The notes beneath the pieces are model-generated. The model saw only the letters and a program-made list of their open reading frames with translations, was not told the origin of the DNA and ran no database searches. A program made the translations under genes and the position numbers. DNA of 45,480 nucleotides from Megasphaera massiliensis (GTDB lineage: Bacteria; Bacillota; Negativicutes; Veillonellales; Megasphaeraceae). The stretch is taken from contig NZ_HF954558.1 in NCBI RefSeq assembly GCF_000455225.1, forward strand, positions 34,023 through 79,502, written 5' to 3'. Of this stretch, positions 6,160 to 14,043 are shown piece after piece (the first letter of the stretch is position 1; every line of letters begins with the position of its first letter).

Positions 6160-8319
6160 TTATTCTTTTAGGACGTAACCATAGGCGTGGATGCAGCCGT
6201 CATCTTCTTTTTCCAAATAGACGCCTTGAATTTCCGAGGCAAACCCGGGCAGTTCGTTCAAACCTTCTTCGAGGGCCTTGAAATACTGAACAGCCGTCTT
6301 TGACCAGCGTTCACCCGGGACGACACAGAGGACGCCCGGCGGATACGGAAGGGCCCCTTCAAGGGCGATGCGGCCTTCGATGTTGTCGAGGGATACCAAT
6401 TCGCCCTGCCCGCGGACGAAGGCATGATGAGCTTCTTGGGGACTCATGACGTATTCCGGGAAGTATTCCCGACGGAACAATTTTTTCTGTAAATCTTTTA
6501 CATGATGGGATTTATAAAAATCGTGCATTTCCTGGCAAAGGCGTCGTATCGTATAGCCGGCATAGCGTTCAGGATGGGAATTGTAGACGCCGAGGAGGAC
6601 TTCCTGCATGGGGACGTCGTGGTCGACGAAGCGTTCGAAGCGGACCAATTGGGATACGAGGAGGCGCATCTTGTTCTTATTTTCTGCCGGTGTCAAAAGG
6701 AACAAGATCGAGTTCAAGTCGCATTTTTCCGGGATGACGCCATTTCCCCGAAGGTACGTCGCCAGAATATTGGCATGGATTCCGAAATCTTCATATTCTC
6801 CCGATTCAGCATCGATCCCGGGTGTCGTAAGTAAGAGCTTGCACGGGTCGACCAGGTACTGCCCCGGTCCATAGCCTTCAAAGGCATGCCACGTGGCTCC
6901 GGGCTCAAAGGTAAAGTACGCCAAGTCATGTGTCATCTCATCCGTATCCCCCTCCTGCCAGGGCTTTCCGTGAACGGCAGGTGCGACGAAGGGCCGGATA
7001 TAATGGCAGCGGCGCAGGATATCTTTTCGGGCATCGATGCCCAGTTTCACGCAGTCCAGCCACATCTTTCGGCCGGCGGCACCGGCGTGGATTTTGGCGT
7101 TGACGGCAATGGTAGCAAACATGGGATAAAAAGGACTCGTCGAGGCATTGGCCATAAAGGAATTGTTAAAGACCTTATGGTTACAGTACCGAGCCTGGTT
7201 GTGGATGTGATTATCCTTTTTATGGATTTGCGAAGCCTGAGAAAAACCGGCCTGCTGTTTATGTACCGACTGGACGACGAGGATGCCCGGATCGTCGTCA
7301 TGCAAGTCGAGGAGGAGGGGCGAGCAGTCCTTGAGCATGGGAATGAACTGTTCATAGCCGGCCCAAGCCGAATCAAAGAGGATATAATCACAGAGGTGGC
7401 CGATGCGGTCGACGACGTACCGGGCGTTGTACAGCGTGCCGTCATAGGTATCGAGTTGGATGACGGCCAAGCGGAAGGGCCGTTTGGATTTTGCCTTTTC
7501 GGGGTTCCGTTCGGCTGCCAGCTGGCGCAGATATCCTTCATCAAAGCAGTGGTCATCGATGCCGCCGATGAAGCCATAAGGGTTTCTGGCAGTCTCCAAA
7601 TAGACCGGCTCGGCACCGGCCTGAATGAGGGCCCCGATGGCAACGGACTTGTGGTTATTGCGATCGTAAAGGACTAAGTCACCCGGTGCCAATAAGGCGT
7701 TGGCGACGACCTTATTGGCCGACGACGAGCCGTTTAGGACGAAATAGGTCTTATCGGCGTGGAAGACTTCGGCCGCAAAATCCTGGGCTTCCAGGGCCGG
7801 CCCTTCATGGATAAGAAGGTCGCCTAAGGTAACGTCAGCATTACAAATATCGGACTGGAAAATATGGGGGCCGTAAAAATCGTAGAGGTAGCGGCCGGCA
7901 GGATGCTTTTTGAAAAATAAGCCGTCTTGGTGGCCCGGGCAGTCAAAGGGTGTATTCTTTTCACTGACATAGTCGACGAGGTCGGCAAAAAACGGCGGCA
8001 GCACCGTCTGTTCATAGCGTCCGGCCAAGCGTTCAGCAGCGGCGATGCAGCGGCTCTTATTGACCATTTCTTCCGTAAGGACGACGTCGACCTTGTCGAT
8101 ATAAGGCTCCGGCAGCTTTTCGCCGCCAGGCATGATAACCATGATGGGGATTCCGAATCCCGTTTCATTAATGGTATCGATATAATCAAAATCCTGATCC
8201 GACAGGACGGCTACGGCCACATCGGTAAAATCCGTCTCTTCAATGGGTACGATGTCTCGGTCGCTGTCAACAAAATAATATTGTACGTCAAAACTGTAAG
8301 CTATCTTTAAATGTTTCAT
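6160..8319 (-). CDS. speC: ornithine decarboxylase, fold-type I (SpeC/SpeF-like)
   Basis: A 719-residue PLP enzyme of the Orn/Lys/Arg decarboxylase family with all three parts: an N-terminal wing domain (about 1-105), a catalytic domain, and a C-terminal domain ending at YGYVLKE. The Schiff-base lysine is K354 in QSVHKQQAGFSQ. Segments such as CNADVTLGDLLIHEG, YDRNNHKS and ALPYPPGVLCVVPGE resemble enterobacterial SpeC/SpeF far more than CadA or AdiA as I remember them. It makes putrescine from ornithine. It has its own promoter (8372-8400) and a terminator at its 3' side, so it is not simply the last gene of the arginine operon lying upstream. Substrate assignment is by resemblance. Confidence 0.9.
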   Translation of the reverse strand: MKHLKIAYSFDVQYYFVDSDRDIVPIEETDFTDVAVAVLSDQDFDYIDTINETGFGIPIMVIMPGGEKLPEPYIDKVDVVLTEEMVNKSRCIAAAERLAGRYEQTVLPPFFADLVDYVSEKNTPFDCPGHQDGLFFKKHPAGRYLYDFYGPHIFQSDICNADVTLGDLLIHEGPALEAQDFAAEVFHADKTYFVLNGSSSANKVVANALLAPGDLVLYDRNNHKSVAIGALIQAGAEPVYLETARNPYGFIGGIDDHCFDEGYLRQLAAERNPEKAKSKRPFRLAVIQLDTYDGTLYNARYVVDRIGHLCDYILFDSAWAGYEQFIPMLKDCSPLLLDLHDDDPGILVVQSVHKQQAGFSQASQIHKKDNHIHNQARYCNHKVFNNSFMANASTSPFYPMFATIAVNAKIHAGAAGRKMWLDCVKLGIDARKDILRRCHYIRPFVAPAVHGKPWQEGDTDEMTHDLAYFTFEPGATWHAFEGYGPGQYLVDPCKLLLTTPGIDAESGEYEDFGIHANILATYLRGNGVIPEKCDLNSILFLLTPAENKNKMRLLVSQLVRFERFVDHDVPMQEVLLGVYNSHPERYAGYTIRRLCQEMHDFYKSHHVKDLQKKLFRREYFPEYVMSPQEAHHAFVRGQGELVSLDNIEGRIALEGALPYPPGVLCVVPGERWSKTAVQYFKALEEGLNELPGFASEIQGVYLEKEDDGCIHAYGYVLKE

Positions 8320-8371
8320 ATATGGCCTTCCTTATTGACTTCAAAAACTACCCAATTACCGGTATAGCCAT

Positions 8372-8400
8372 ATTGTACGAAATTCACCGATCAATAGCAA
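8372..8400 (-). promoter_or_regulatory. probable promoter of the ornithine decarboxylase gene
   Basis: -35 TTGCTA (complement of 8395-8400), 17-base spacer, -10 TACAAT (complement of 8372-8377), about 50 bases upstream of the start codon and just downstream of the argD terminator. Confidence 0.6.
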
Positions 8401-8442
8401 GACGACGGCCCTATACAACAACGAGCCTTCCCAATATTCAGC

Positions 8443-8471
8443 AAAAAAGCAGCCCCGTCAGAGACTGCTTT
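8443..8471 (-). terminator. terminator of the arginine operon
   Basis: On the minus strand AAGCAGTCTC pairs with GGGGCTGCTT around a TGAC loop, followed by a run of T residues, about 20 bases after the argD stop. Confidence 0.85.
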
Positions 8472-8490
8472 ACAAAAACGATGGATGTAA

Positions 8491-9663
8491 TTATTTATCG
8501 ATGACCTTCTTTACGATGGCAACGGCTTCTTTCAAGTCATCCCAAGGGATGTTGAGGGGCGGCAGGAGACGGACCAGCCCATTGGCCGTGAGGATCAGGA
8601 CGCCTTTTTCGACGCAGCCTTCGACGACGTCGCTCAGGGCTTTATCCTTAAGGGCAATGCCGATCATGAGGCCCATGCCGGAGACGTGGTCGACGTGTTG
8701 GCACGGTTCCAGTTCTTCTTTGATATACTGACCTTTTTTCTGTACTTCTTCCATCAATTCCGGCGTCAGGCGGTCGATGATGGAAATGGCGCCGGCTGTG
8801 CAGATCGGGTTGCCGCCAAAGGTCGAGCCGTGGGTATGGTCGGTCAAGGTTTTCTCTGTCGAAGCGGCAAAGAGGGTGACGCCCAAGGGCAGGCCGCCGC
8901 CGATGGCCTTGGCCGTCGAGACGATATCCGGTTCAATGCCGTAGCCCATATAGGCATAGAGATAGCCCGTACGGCCGTTGCCGGTCTGGACTTCATCGAC
9001 GACGATCAAGATGTCATGAGCCTTGGCATAGGCTGCGACCTCTTTGACAAAGTCCTTATCGAGAGGATGGACGCCGCCTTCGCCTTGAACCATTTCCATC
9101 ATGATGGCGCAGACCTGATTCGTTTCGCACAAGTGTTTAACGTCGTCAAAATTGTCGGCTTCGGCATAGACGAAACCGTCGACGAAGGGACCGAAATCCT
9201 GATGAAGTGATTCCTGGCCGCAGGCCGTCAAGGTCGCTAAGGTACGGCCGTGGAAGCTGTTTTTCAAGGTGATGATCGTATGGCGGCCGTCACCGTATTT
9301 GTCATGAGAATATTTCCGAGCCGTCTTAATGGCACATTCGTTAGCTTCGGCACCGGAGTTTGAGAAGAATACCTTCTTCATGCCCGTCTTTTGGCAGAGT
9401 TTTTCCGCCAGGACGGTCTGCGGTTCCGTGTAGAAGACGTTTGAAATGTGACTCAATTTATGGAGCTGTGTTTCGACGGCCTGAATCCATTCATCGTCAC
9501 AGACACCAAAAATATTGACGGCAATGCCGGCACTGAGGTCGATGTACTTTTTTCCGTCTACATCATATAAGGTGGCTCCTTTGCCATGATCGAGGACGGC
9601 ACCGATCCGATTGTAGACGTTTACAATATATTCTTTATCAAGAGCTTTATAATCTTCTGCCAT
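8491..9663 (-). CDS. argD: acetylornithine aminotransferase ArgD
   Basis: A 390-residue class-III PLP aminotransferase. SNSGAEANE (101-109) binds cofactor phosphate, DEVQTGNGRTG (223-233) holds the Asp for the pyridine nitrogen, and K252 in STAKAIGGGLPLG is the Schiff-base lysine. It converts N-acetylglutamate semialdehyde to N-acetylornithine. The start is the ATG at 9663 after AAAGGAG; a longer in-frame start would cover that ribosome site. Last gene of the argC-argJ-like-argB-argD operon. Context, with argC and argB adjacent, favours ArgD over a GABA or ornithine aminotransferase. Confidence 0.93.
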   Translation of the reverse strand: MAEDYKALDKEYIVNVYNRIGAVLDHGKGATLYDVDGKKYIDLSAGIAVNIFGVCDDEWIQAVETQLHKLSHISNVFYTEPQTVLAEKLCQKTGMKKVFFSNSGAEANECAIKTARKYSHDKYGDGRHTIITLKNSFHGRTLATLTACGQESLHQDFGPFVDGFVYAEADNFDDVKHLCETNQVCAIMMEMVQGEGGVHPLDKDFVKEVAAYAKAHDILIVVDEVQTGNGRTGYLYAYMGYGIEPDIVSTAKAIGGGLPLGVTLFAASTEKTLTDHTHGSTFGGNPICTAGAISIIDRLTPELMEEVQKKGQYIKEELEPCQHVDHVSGMGLMIGIALKDKALSDVVEGCVEKGVLILTANGLVRLLPPLNIPWDDLKEAVAIVKKVIDK

Positions 9664-9719
9664 TGTTTTTATCTCCTTTTTACCCGAATCCGGGTTGACA
9701 ACCTTTTTCCCCAACAGCC

Positions 9720-10628
9720 TTACTTTCCTAAGGAATAGTGGCCGACGAACATCGTCCCCAGACCTTCTTCGGTCAGCATTTCAATGAGGATGGCGTGCGG
9801 CACGGTGCCGTTGATGATGAACACTCGCTTGACGCCGGCTTTGATAGCGTCGGTGCAGCACTGAACTTTGGGAATCATACCGCCGGCGATGATGCCGTCC
9901 TGTTCTAACTGCCGCGACTGTTCGAGGGTGATTTCCGTCAACAGTGAATCGGGATCAGACGGGTCTTTGAGGACGCCGTCAATATTGGTCATGGACAGCA
10001 TACATTCGGCATTGAGGGCCCCGGCAATCTGGGCAGCAGCCGTATCGGCATTGATGTTGTAAGCCTGCCCGTCCGTATCCGTCCCAATCGTCGAGATGAC
10101 GGGAATGTATCCCTTGTCGAGGTTGTCTTGAATGATGGATACGTCGACGTTGGTAATGCGCCCGACATAGCCCAATTCATCGCTCTGTTTGCGGACCTTG
10201 ATCATCTGGTCATCGATGCCGCAGAGGCCGATAGCCTTGCCGCCGATAGATCCGATGAGATTGACTAAATCCTTATTGACCTGGCCGGCCAGGACCATTT
10301 GGACAACCTTCATGGTCGCTTCGTCGGTCACCCGAAGACCGTTGATGAACTTCGATTCAATGCCGAGTTGATCCAAGGCCGACTTGATATGCGGGCCGCC
10401 GCCGTGAACGAGAACCACTTTGACGCCGATGAGATTCAACAAAACGATATCGCCCATGACCGACCGTTTCAAATCTTCATTGATCATGGCATTGCCGCCG
10501 TACTTGACGACGACTGTTTTTCCGCTGTATTTCTTGATATATGGCAGGGCATTCATCAAAATCTGTGCCTTTTGAGCATTGGTCACAGCTTTTACATCTT
10601 CCGATACGAGATCACTTCTTTTAAACAT
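9720..10628 (-). CDS. argB: acetylglutamate kinase ArgB
   Basis: A 302-residue amino-acid kinase. VVVKYGGNAM near residue 40 is the Lys/Gly-rich phosphate motif, VLVHGGGPHI binds the acetylglutamate side, and NINADTAAAQIAGAL and GGMIPKVQCC complete the pattern. It phosphorylates N-acetylglutamate, the usual feedback-controlled step. The N-terminal stretch of about 25 residues before the core is consistent with the extra helix found in hexameric, arginine-inhibited ArgB enzymes, so inhibition by arginine is plausible. Ribosome site GGGGGAAG lies upstream. It follows the argJ-like gene by 18 bases. Confidence 0.95.
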   Translation of the reverse strand: MFKRSDLVSEDVKAVTNAQKAQILMNALPYIKKYSGKTVVVKYGGNAMINEDLKRSVMGDIVLLNLIGVKVVLVHGGGPHIKSALDQLGIESKFINGLRVTDEATMKVVQMVLAGQVNKDLVNLIGSIGGKAIGLCGIDDQMIKVRKQSDELGYVGRITNVDVSIIQDNLDKGYIPVISTIGTDTDGQAYNINADTAAAQIAGALNAECMLSMTNIDGVLKDPSDPDSLLTEITLEQSRQLEQDGIIAGGMIPKVQCCTDAIKAGVKRVFIINGTVPHAILIEMLTEEGLGTMFVGHYSLGK

Positions 10629-10646
10629 CTATTGTCTTCCCCCTAT

Positions 10647-11366
10647 TTAACTGCACGCTTTCAAAGCATGTTGAAAGCCTAATTTTACCAGTAACGCTTC
10701 GATTCCCCCTGCCAAAGCATCATGGCCTACCGGCTGTGCGCCGGCTCCCCCATTGGCCATGACGATGAAGGTGAAATGTTCCGTATCCATATCGGCCTTG
10801 ACCTGAATCAAGGCCTTTTCAATCATAGTCCCGTCGACAACAGCATCGGTCATGATGACGCATAAGCCGGCGCTGTCATCCGTCCCGTCGGCAGCGATGC
10901 CCTGTAAAGAACCGCAGTCTCCCCCAAGAGACACGGTCTGAGACGACACATCACCATAGTTATCGAGGACGGCTTCTAAGGGCTGAGTATCTGTATCGAG
11001 GCCAGCCGTCAAATTGTTCAAGCTGTGAATCAAGAGGGACGGGCGAAAATACTGCCCCTTGACTCCATTGGCAACGAGGGCTACCGAATCCGGAGCTTCA
11101 CCAACACAGGTACTGACAGCTTGACAGACTTCTTTTGAAATCTCAAGACCGCGCATGCCTTCAGGAAGGGCCGTCCCATTGTGCAGGACCAGGATTTTTC
11201 CGGAACGAGCCGTCATCCCCTGCGCTGTATCGGTCACGATGGAGCAGTCTCGTCGGCTTACGATCATAGCGACGTCCAATTTTACACGGCTGCTGCATAA
11301 TCCGCTGTACGTACCGGCAGCCTGAAATCCTTGCGGTACGCCAAAGTTATCATAAACCTGACTCAT
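10647..11366 (-). CDS. short ArgJ-like protein lacking the catalytic threonine and most of the beta chain
   Basis: A 239-residue protein in the place normally held by argJ. The N-terminal two thirds follow ArgJ (ornithine acetyltransferase): PQGFQAAGTYSGL, a GxxGLE...VG..P.SVALVANGV block, and a segment ending IMTDAVVDGTMIEKAL that matches the ArgJ TTDA...EKAL region. ArgJ cleaves itself before a Thr in an NMATMLAF motif; here the equivalent residues read DDSAGLCV, so Ala166 stands where the nucleophile should be. The protein ends shortly after the equivalent of VLVMANG, missing about 150 residues of the beta chain. The frame is intact, with a good ribosome site (AAAGGTGGAG) and an ATG. argB follows 18 bases on, so no missing half lies nearby. 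Probably catalytically dead as ArgJ; function unknown. Confidence 0.72.
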   Translation of the reverse strand: MSQVYDNFGVPQGFQAAGTYSGLCSSRVKLDVAMIVSRRDCSIVTDTAQGMTARSGKILVLHNGTALPEGMRGLEISKEVCQAVSTCVGEAPDSVALVANGVKGQYFRPSLLIHSLNNLTAGLDTDTQPLEAVLDNYGDVSSQTVSLGGDCGSLQGIAADGTDDSAGLCVIMTDAVVDGTMIEKALIQVKADMDTEHFTFIVMANGGAGAQPVGHDALAGGIEALLVKLGFQHALKACS

Positions 11367-11381
11367 ACTGACTCCACCTTT

Positions 11382-12326
11382 CTAATGTTTTAACTGTAAT
11401 CCTGTGGCCTCGTCGATGCCCATCATGAGGTTCATATTCTGGATGGCTGCACCGGAAGCGCCTTTGCCCAGGTTATCGAATAAAGAAGTGACCATGATGC
11501 GCTGGTCGTTGCCGGTTACAACGATTTCCATATCATCGTAGCCGCTCATGTCATTAGCACTGATAAAACCGCCCTTGTCGGCCCCAAAGTCGAGGACGTG
11601 GATGAAGGGGCAGCATTCATAATGTTTGGCTAAAATCTCCCAGACATCTTTGGCCGTGACCTTCTTCGTCAACAGCTGGCTGAAGAAAGGAATCATCACT
11701 TCCATGCCGCTGTAATAATCGTCGACGATGGGCGTAAAGACCGGTTCCTGTGCCAAGTGGCAGATGGAAACGATTTCCTTCAAATGTTTGTGCTGCTGGC
11801 CCAGACCGTATTGGCGCGGTGCGAATAGATCATCACTTTTATCCCCTTCGTATTGGCCAATCATCTTCTTGCCGCCGCCGCTGTAGCCGGTCAGAGAAAA
11901 GGCCGTCACCGGATAATCGGCCGGTACCAAACCTGCCGCCGTCAAGGGCTGTAAAATAGAGATGGCGCCACTGGCGTGGCAGCCGGGATTGCCGACGAAA
12001 TCGCTTGCAGCAATGGCTTTGGCCTGTTCCTTAGAGAGTTCCGGAAAACCGTAGGTCCACCCCGGGGCGACCCGCCGCCCGGTCGACGTATCGATGAGGC
12101 GAACCTTACAGCCTTCTGCCAGTTTGACGGCTTCGGCAGCCGCATCATCGGGAAGGCAGAGGAAGGCGATGTCGGCGGCTTTCATGCAGGCACGGATGGC
12201 ATCGGGGTCTTTTCTTTTTTCGTCAGCGATGGGAATCAATTCGATATCCTGACGCTGGCTCAGGCGTTCATGAATCCGAAGACCTGTCGTCCCTTCATGC
12301 CCATCTATAAATACTTTCGTCTTCAC
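11382..12326 (-). CDS. argC: N-acetyl-gamma-glutamyl-phosphate reductase ArgC (short, type 2)
   Basis: A 314-residue NADP-dependent reductase of the shorter ArgC class. KVFIDGHEGTTGLRI at the N-terminus is the nucleotide-binding start typical of that class, FLCLPDDAA follows, and GNPGCHASG (112-120) carries the catalytic Cys116. It reduces acetylglutamyl phosphate to the semialdehyde. First gene of the arginine operon, about 76 bases downstream of the -10 of an ArgR-box-covered promoter. ArgC is normally found with full-length ArgJ; here the neighbour is the truncated ArgJ-like protein. Confidence 0.93.
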   Translation of the reverse strand: MKTKVFIDGHEGTTGLRIHERLSQRQDIELIPIADEKRKDPDAIRACMKAADIAFLCLPDDAAAEAVKLAEGCKVRLIDTSTGRRVAPGWTYGFPELSKEQAKAIAASDFVGNPGCHASGAISILQPLTAAGLVPADYPVTAFSLTGYSGGGKKMIGQYEGDKSDDLFAPRQYGLGQQHKHLKEIVSICHLAQEPVFTPIVDDYYSGMEVMIPFFSQLLTKKVTAKDVWEILAKHYECCPFIHVLDFGADKGGFISANDMSGYDDMEIVVTGNDQRIMVTSLFDNLGKGASGAAIQNMNLMMGIDEATGLQLKH

Positions 12327-12388
12327 AATGCATCACTCCCAGAAAAAACAATCTATACTTCAAAATAGCTTATACCTTCATGTTTTAT

Positions 12389-12423
12389 TGAATTTTAATT
12401 CATTATAGTTGAATTAAAATGTT
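12389..12423. promoter_or_regulatory. two ArgR (ARG box) operator sites over the arg promoter
   Basis: TGAATTTTAATTCA at 12389-12402 is a perfect palindrome fitting the ARG-box core TGAAT-N4-ATTCA. A weaker copy TGAATTAAAATGTT lies at 12410-12423. Their centres are 21 bases apart, the spacing used by ArgR hexamers on tandem boxes. One box is next to the -10 and the other lies in the spacer, so bound ArgR would block RNA polymerase. Confidence 0.8.
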
Positions 12424-12430
12424 TTGTCAA
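12402..12430 (-). promoter_or_regulatory. promoter of the arginine operon
   Basis: Perfect consensus: -35 TTGACA (complement of 12425-12430), 17-base spacer, -10 TATAAT (complement of 12402-12407). Confidence 0.88.
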
Positions 12431-12484
12431 TAAAATATGCATTGTTTTTACATAATTATTATTATAACTTTTCGTCACGGTCCT

Positions 12485-13354
12485 TCATTCTTGAAAAGAT
12501 AATGAGGCTTTCGTCCCATTGGCTTCAAGATAGGCCGTAATTCCATAAGGGATAAAGGCCTTATCGGCAGTATGGCCGACAGGCAGTCCCTTGACAGCCG
12601 GCACCCGGGCCAGATGAGCATAATAATCCAGCACTTCATCGGTCGTAAAGTCACCGTCATCGTGGGAGGATGCCGTAAAATCACCATATACAATGGCCGA
12701 CACACGGGACAAGAGACCGCTCTGCCAGAGCTGATTCATCATCCGGTCGATGCGGTATGAGCTTTCGCCCGTATCTTCGAGCACCAAAATACACCCCGTG
12801 CCGTCGAGGGCATAGGGTGTACCGACGAGGGATGCAAGAATCGTCAAATTACCGCCTACAATAGGACCTTTGGCCGTTCCCTCAGTGATGGTCGTAAGTT
12901 TTCGTCCGGGCGGCAGTGCCAAGACTCCGCGCCATGATTCTCGTTTTAATCCGTCAAAGAATTGATTCGCTGTATAATCATTCGAACCGCCTAAGGTAAC
13001 CATCAAAGGACCGTTAGCCGTGATAAGGCGGCTCTTTTCCCATAAGGCTATCTGAAGGGCCGTAATATCACTGAATCCGACGACCCATTTCGGATGGGAC
13101 GCCATATAGTCATAATCGAGCTTATCGAGGATACGAGCCGAGCCGTAGCCGCCATTGAGGCAGACGATGGCCTTTACGTCATCGTCATGGAATAAGTCAT
13201 TCATATCCCGAGCCCGCGCTTCATCAGTTCCGGAAAAGAAACCGTAGGAACCGGACGCCGTCGGCATGACCTTGACCCGATAGCCGGCCTGCTCCAGACG
13301 GGCAACCGCCCTTGAAATATCCTGCCCCTCTCCATGCGTGGCCGGCGCAGCCAC
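12485..13354 (-). CDS. peptidase S66 family (LD-carboxypeptidase / MccF-like)
   Basis: An S66 serine peptidase-like protein, 289 residues from the first GTG. CLNGGYGSARILDKLDYD matches the nucleophile-elbow region of LdcA/MccF (usually GGYGS with Ser), and VGFSDITAL, GGNLTIL, LVLEDTGES and PVGHTADKAFIPYG match other family blocks. Family members remove the terminal D-Ala from cell-wall tetrapeptides during recycling or hydrolyse microcin C-like compounds. The annotated GTG start loses the first beta strand: the frame upstream reads HIPAPLKAGDYIG, a typical S66 N-terminus, and reaches back to an ACG at 13408 overlapping a TAA. The true start is therefore uncertain. The gene lies directly behind a small secreted protein gene. 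Confidence 0.82.
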   Translation of the reverse strand: MAAPATHGEGQDISRAVARLEQAGYRVKVMPTASGSYGFFSGTDEARARDMNDLFHDDDVKAIVCLNGGYGSARILDKLDYDYMASHPKWVVGFSDITALQIALWEKSRLITANGPLMVTLGGSNDYTANQFFDGLKRESWRGVLALPPGRKLTTITEGTAKGPIVGGNLTILASLVGTPYALDGTGCILVLEDTGESSYRIDRMMNQLWQSGLLSRVSAIVYGDFTASSHDDGDFTTDEVLDYYAHLARVPAVKGLPVGHTADKAFIPYGITAYLEANGTKASLSFQE

Positions 13355-13410
13355 GCCGATATAGTCACCGGCTTTCAGCGGTGCCGGGATGTGAACGGCC
13401 TTTTCCGTTA

Positions 13411-13884
13411 CTACTCCCCCTTGTAGTAGCGCTCCATTCCCTGAGCATAGCCGTAGTCATCGTTTAAATACTGGCCCGTCTTCTGGCGGTAGCAGAGGTT
13501 GACCGTCACGAAGTCGGCAATGTCCTTATGCTTCAGCTGTTTCTTCCGCATGGGAATTTCCAGCCAGGTATTGGTGGAGTCATTGTAGATCCAGGCCTGT
13601 CCGCGGAAAATTTTATAGGTCAAGGGATAGGTTCCTTCGATGCGTCCCGAATCTTCCGGCGAACGGAAGAGGTTGACCTTGAAAATCCAGCCTTGTCCAT
13701 TATCTTTGATCGTTTCAAGGGAGCTGAGGTCGACGTACATTTCATAGCCCATGCCGAAGTTGATGGGCCGGTAATTGCTGTTGGCCGCTAAGGGGCTGTT
13801 AAAAAAGGCTTGAGAGCCAAAAGCACTGCCGAAGGTCAAGGCGGCACCCAAGGCCGCTGTCAATAAGCTGTGTTTTACGTTCAT
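13411..13884 (-). CDS. small secreted protein of unknown function
   Basis: 157 residues. A clear signal peptide (MNVKHSLL... to about residue 24, ending FGSQA) is followed by a mature part of about 130 residues with alternating polar/aromatic strands (YEMYVDLSSLE, GWIFKVNLFR, TYKIFRGQAWIYND) that suggests a small beta-rich fold. I do not recognise a named family. The start was set at ATG 13884 because AAAGGATG precedes it. It is followed at once by the S66 peptidase gene and may be co-transcribed with it. Probably exported across the cytoplasmic membrane; the function is unknown. Confidence 0.7.
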   Translation of the reverse strand: MNVKHSLLTAALGAALTFGSAFGSQAFFNSPLAANSNYRPINFGMGYEMYVDLSSLETIKDNGQGWIFKVNLFRSPEDSGRIEGTYPLTYKIFRGQAWIYNDSTNTWLEIPMRKKQLKHKDIADFVTVNLCYRQKTGQYLNDDYGYAQGMERYYKGE

Positions 13885-13912
13885 GATTATCATCCTTTCT
13901 GTCATTATGTTT

Positions 13913-13921
13913 ATTATAGCA
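13913..13921 (-). promoter_or_regulatory. extended -10 promoter of the secreted-protein gene
   Basis: TGC followed by TATAAT (complement of 13913-13918), about 30 bases before the start codon. No good -35 is seen at 17 bases, consistent with an extended -10 promoter. Confidence 0.5.
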
Positions 13922-13979
13922 TAATTCATGCGGATAAAACCGTCTCCGGCAGCGCCTTATCCATATCAAAACTGCCGGC

Positions 13980-14015
13980 AAAAAAAGAAGTCTCCCATAT
14001 TCATGAGAGACTTCT
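13980..14015 (-). terminator. terminator after carB
   Basis: On the minus strand AGAAGTCTC pairs with GAGACTTCT and is followed by a run of seven T residues, about 30 bases after the carB stop. Confidence 0.88.
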
Positions 14016-14043
14016 GTATCATCAGACGGTGTCTGTGAAAAGT

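Noticed and set aside
6886-7677. A 263-codon plus-strand frame opposite the ornithine decarboxylase
   Set aside because: Antisense shadow of a full-length, well-matched decarboxylase.
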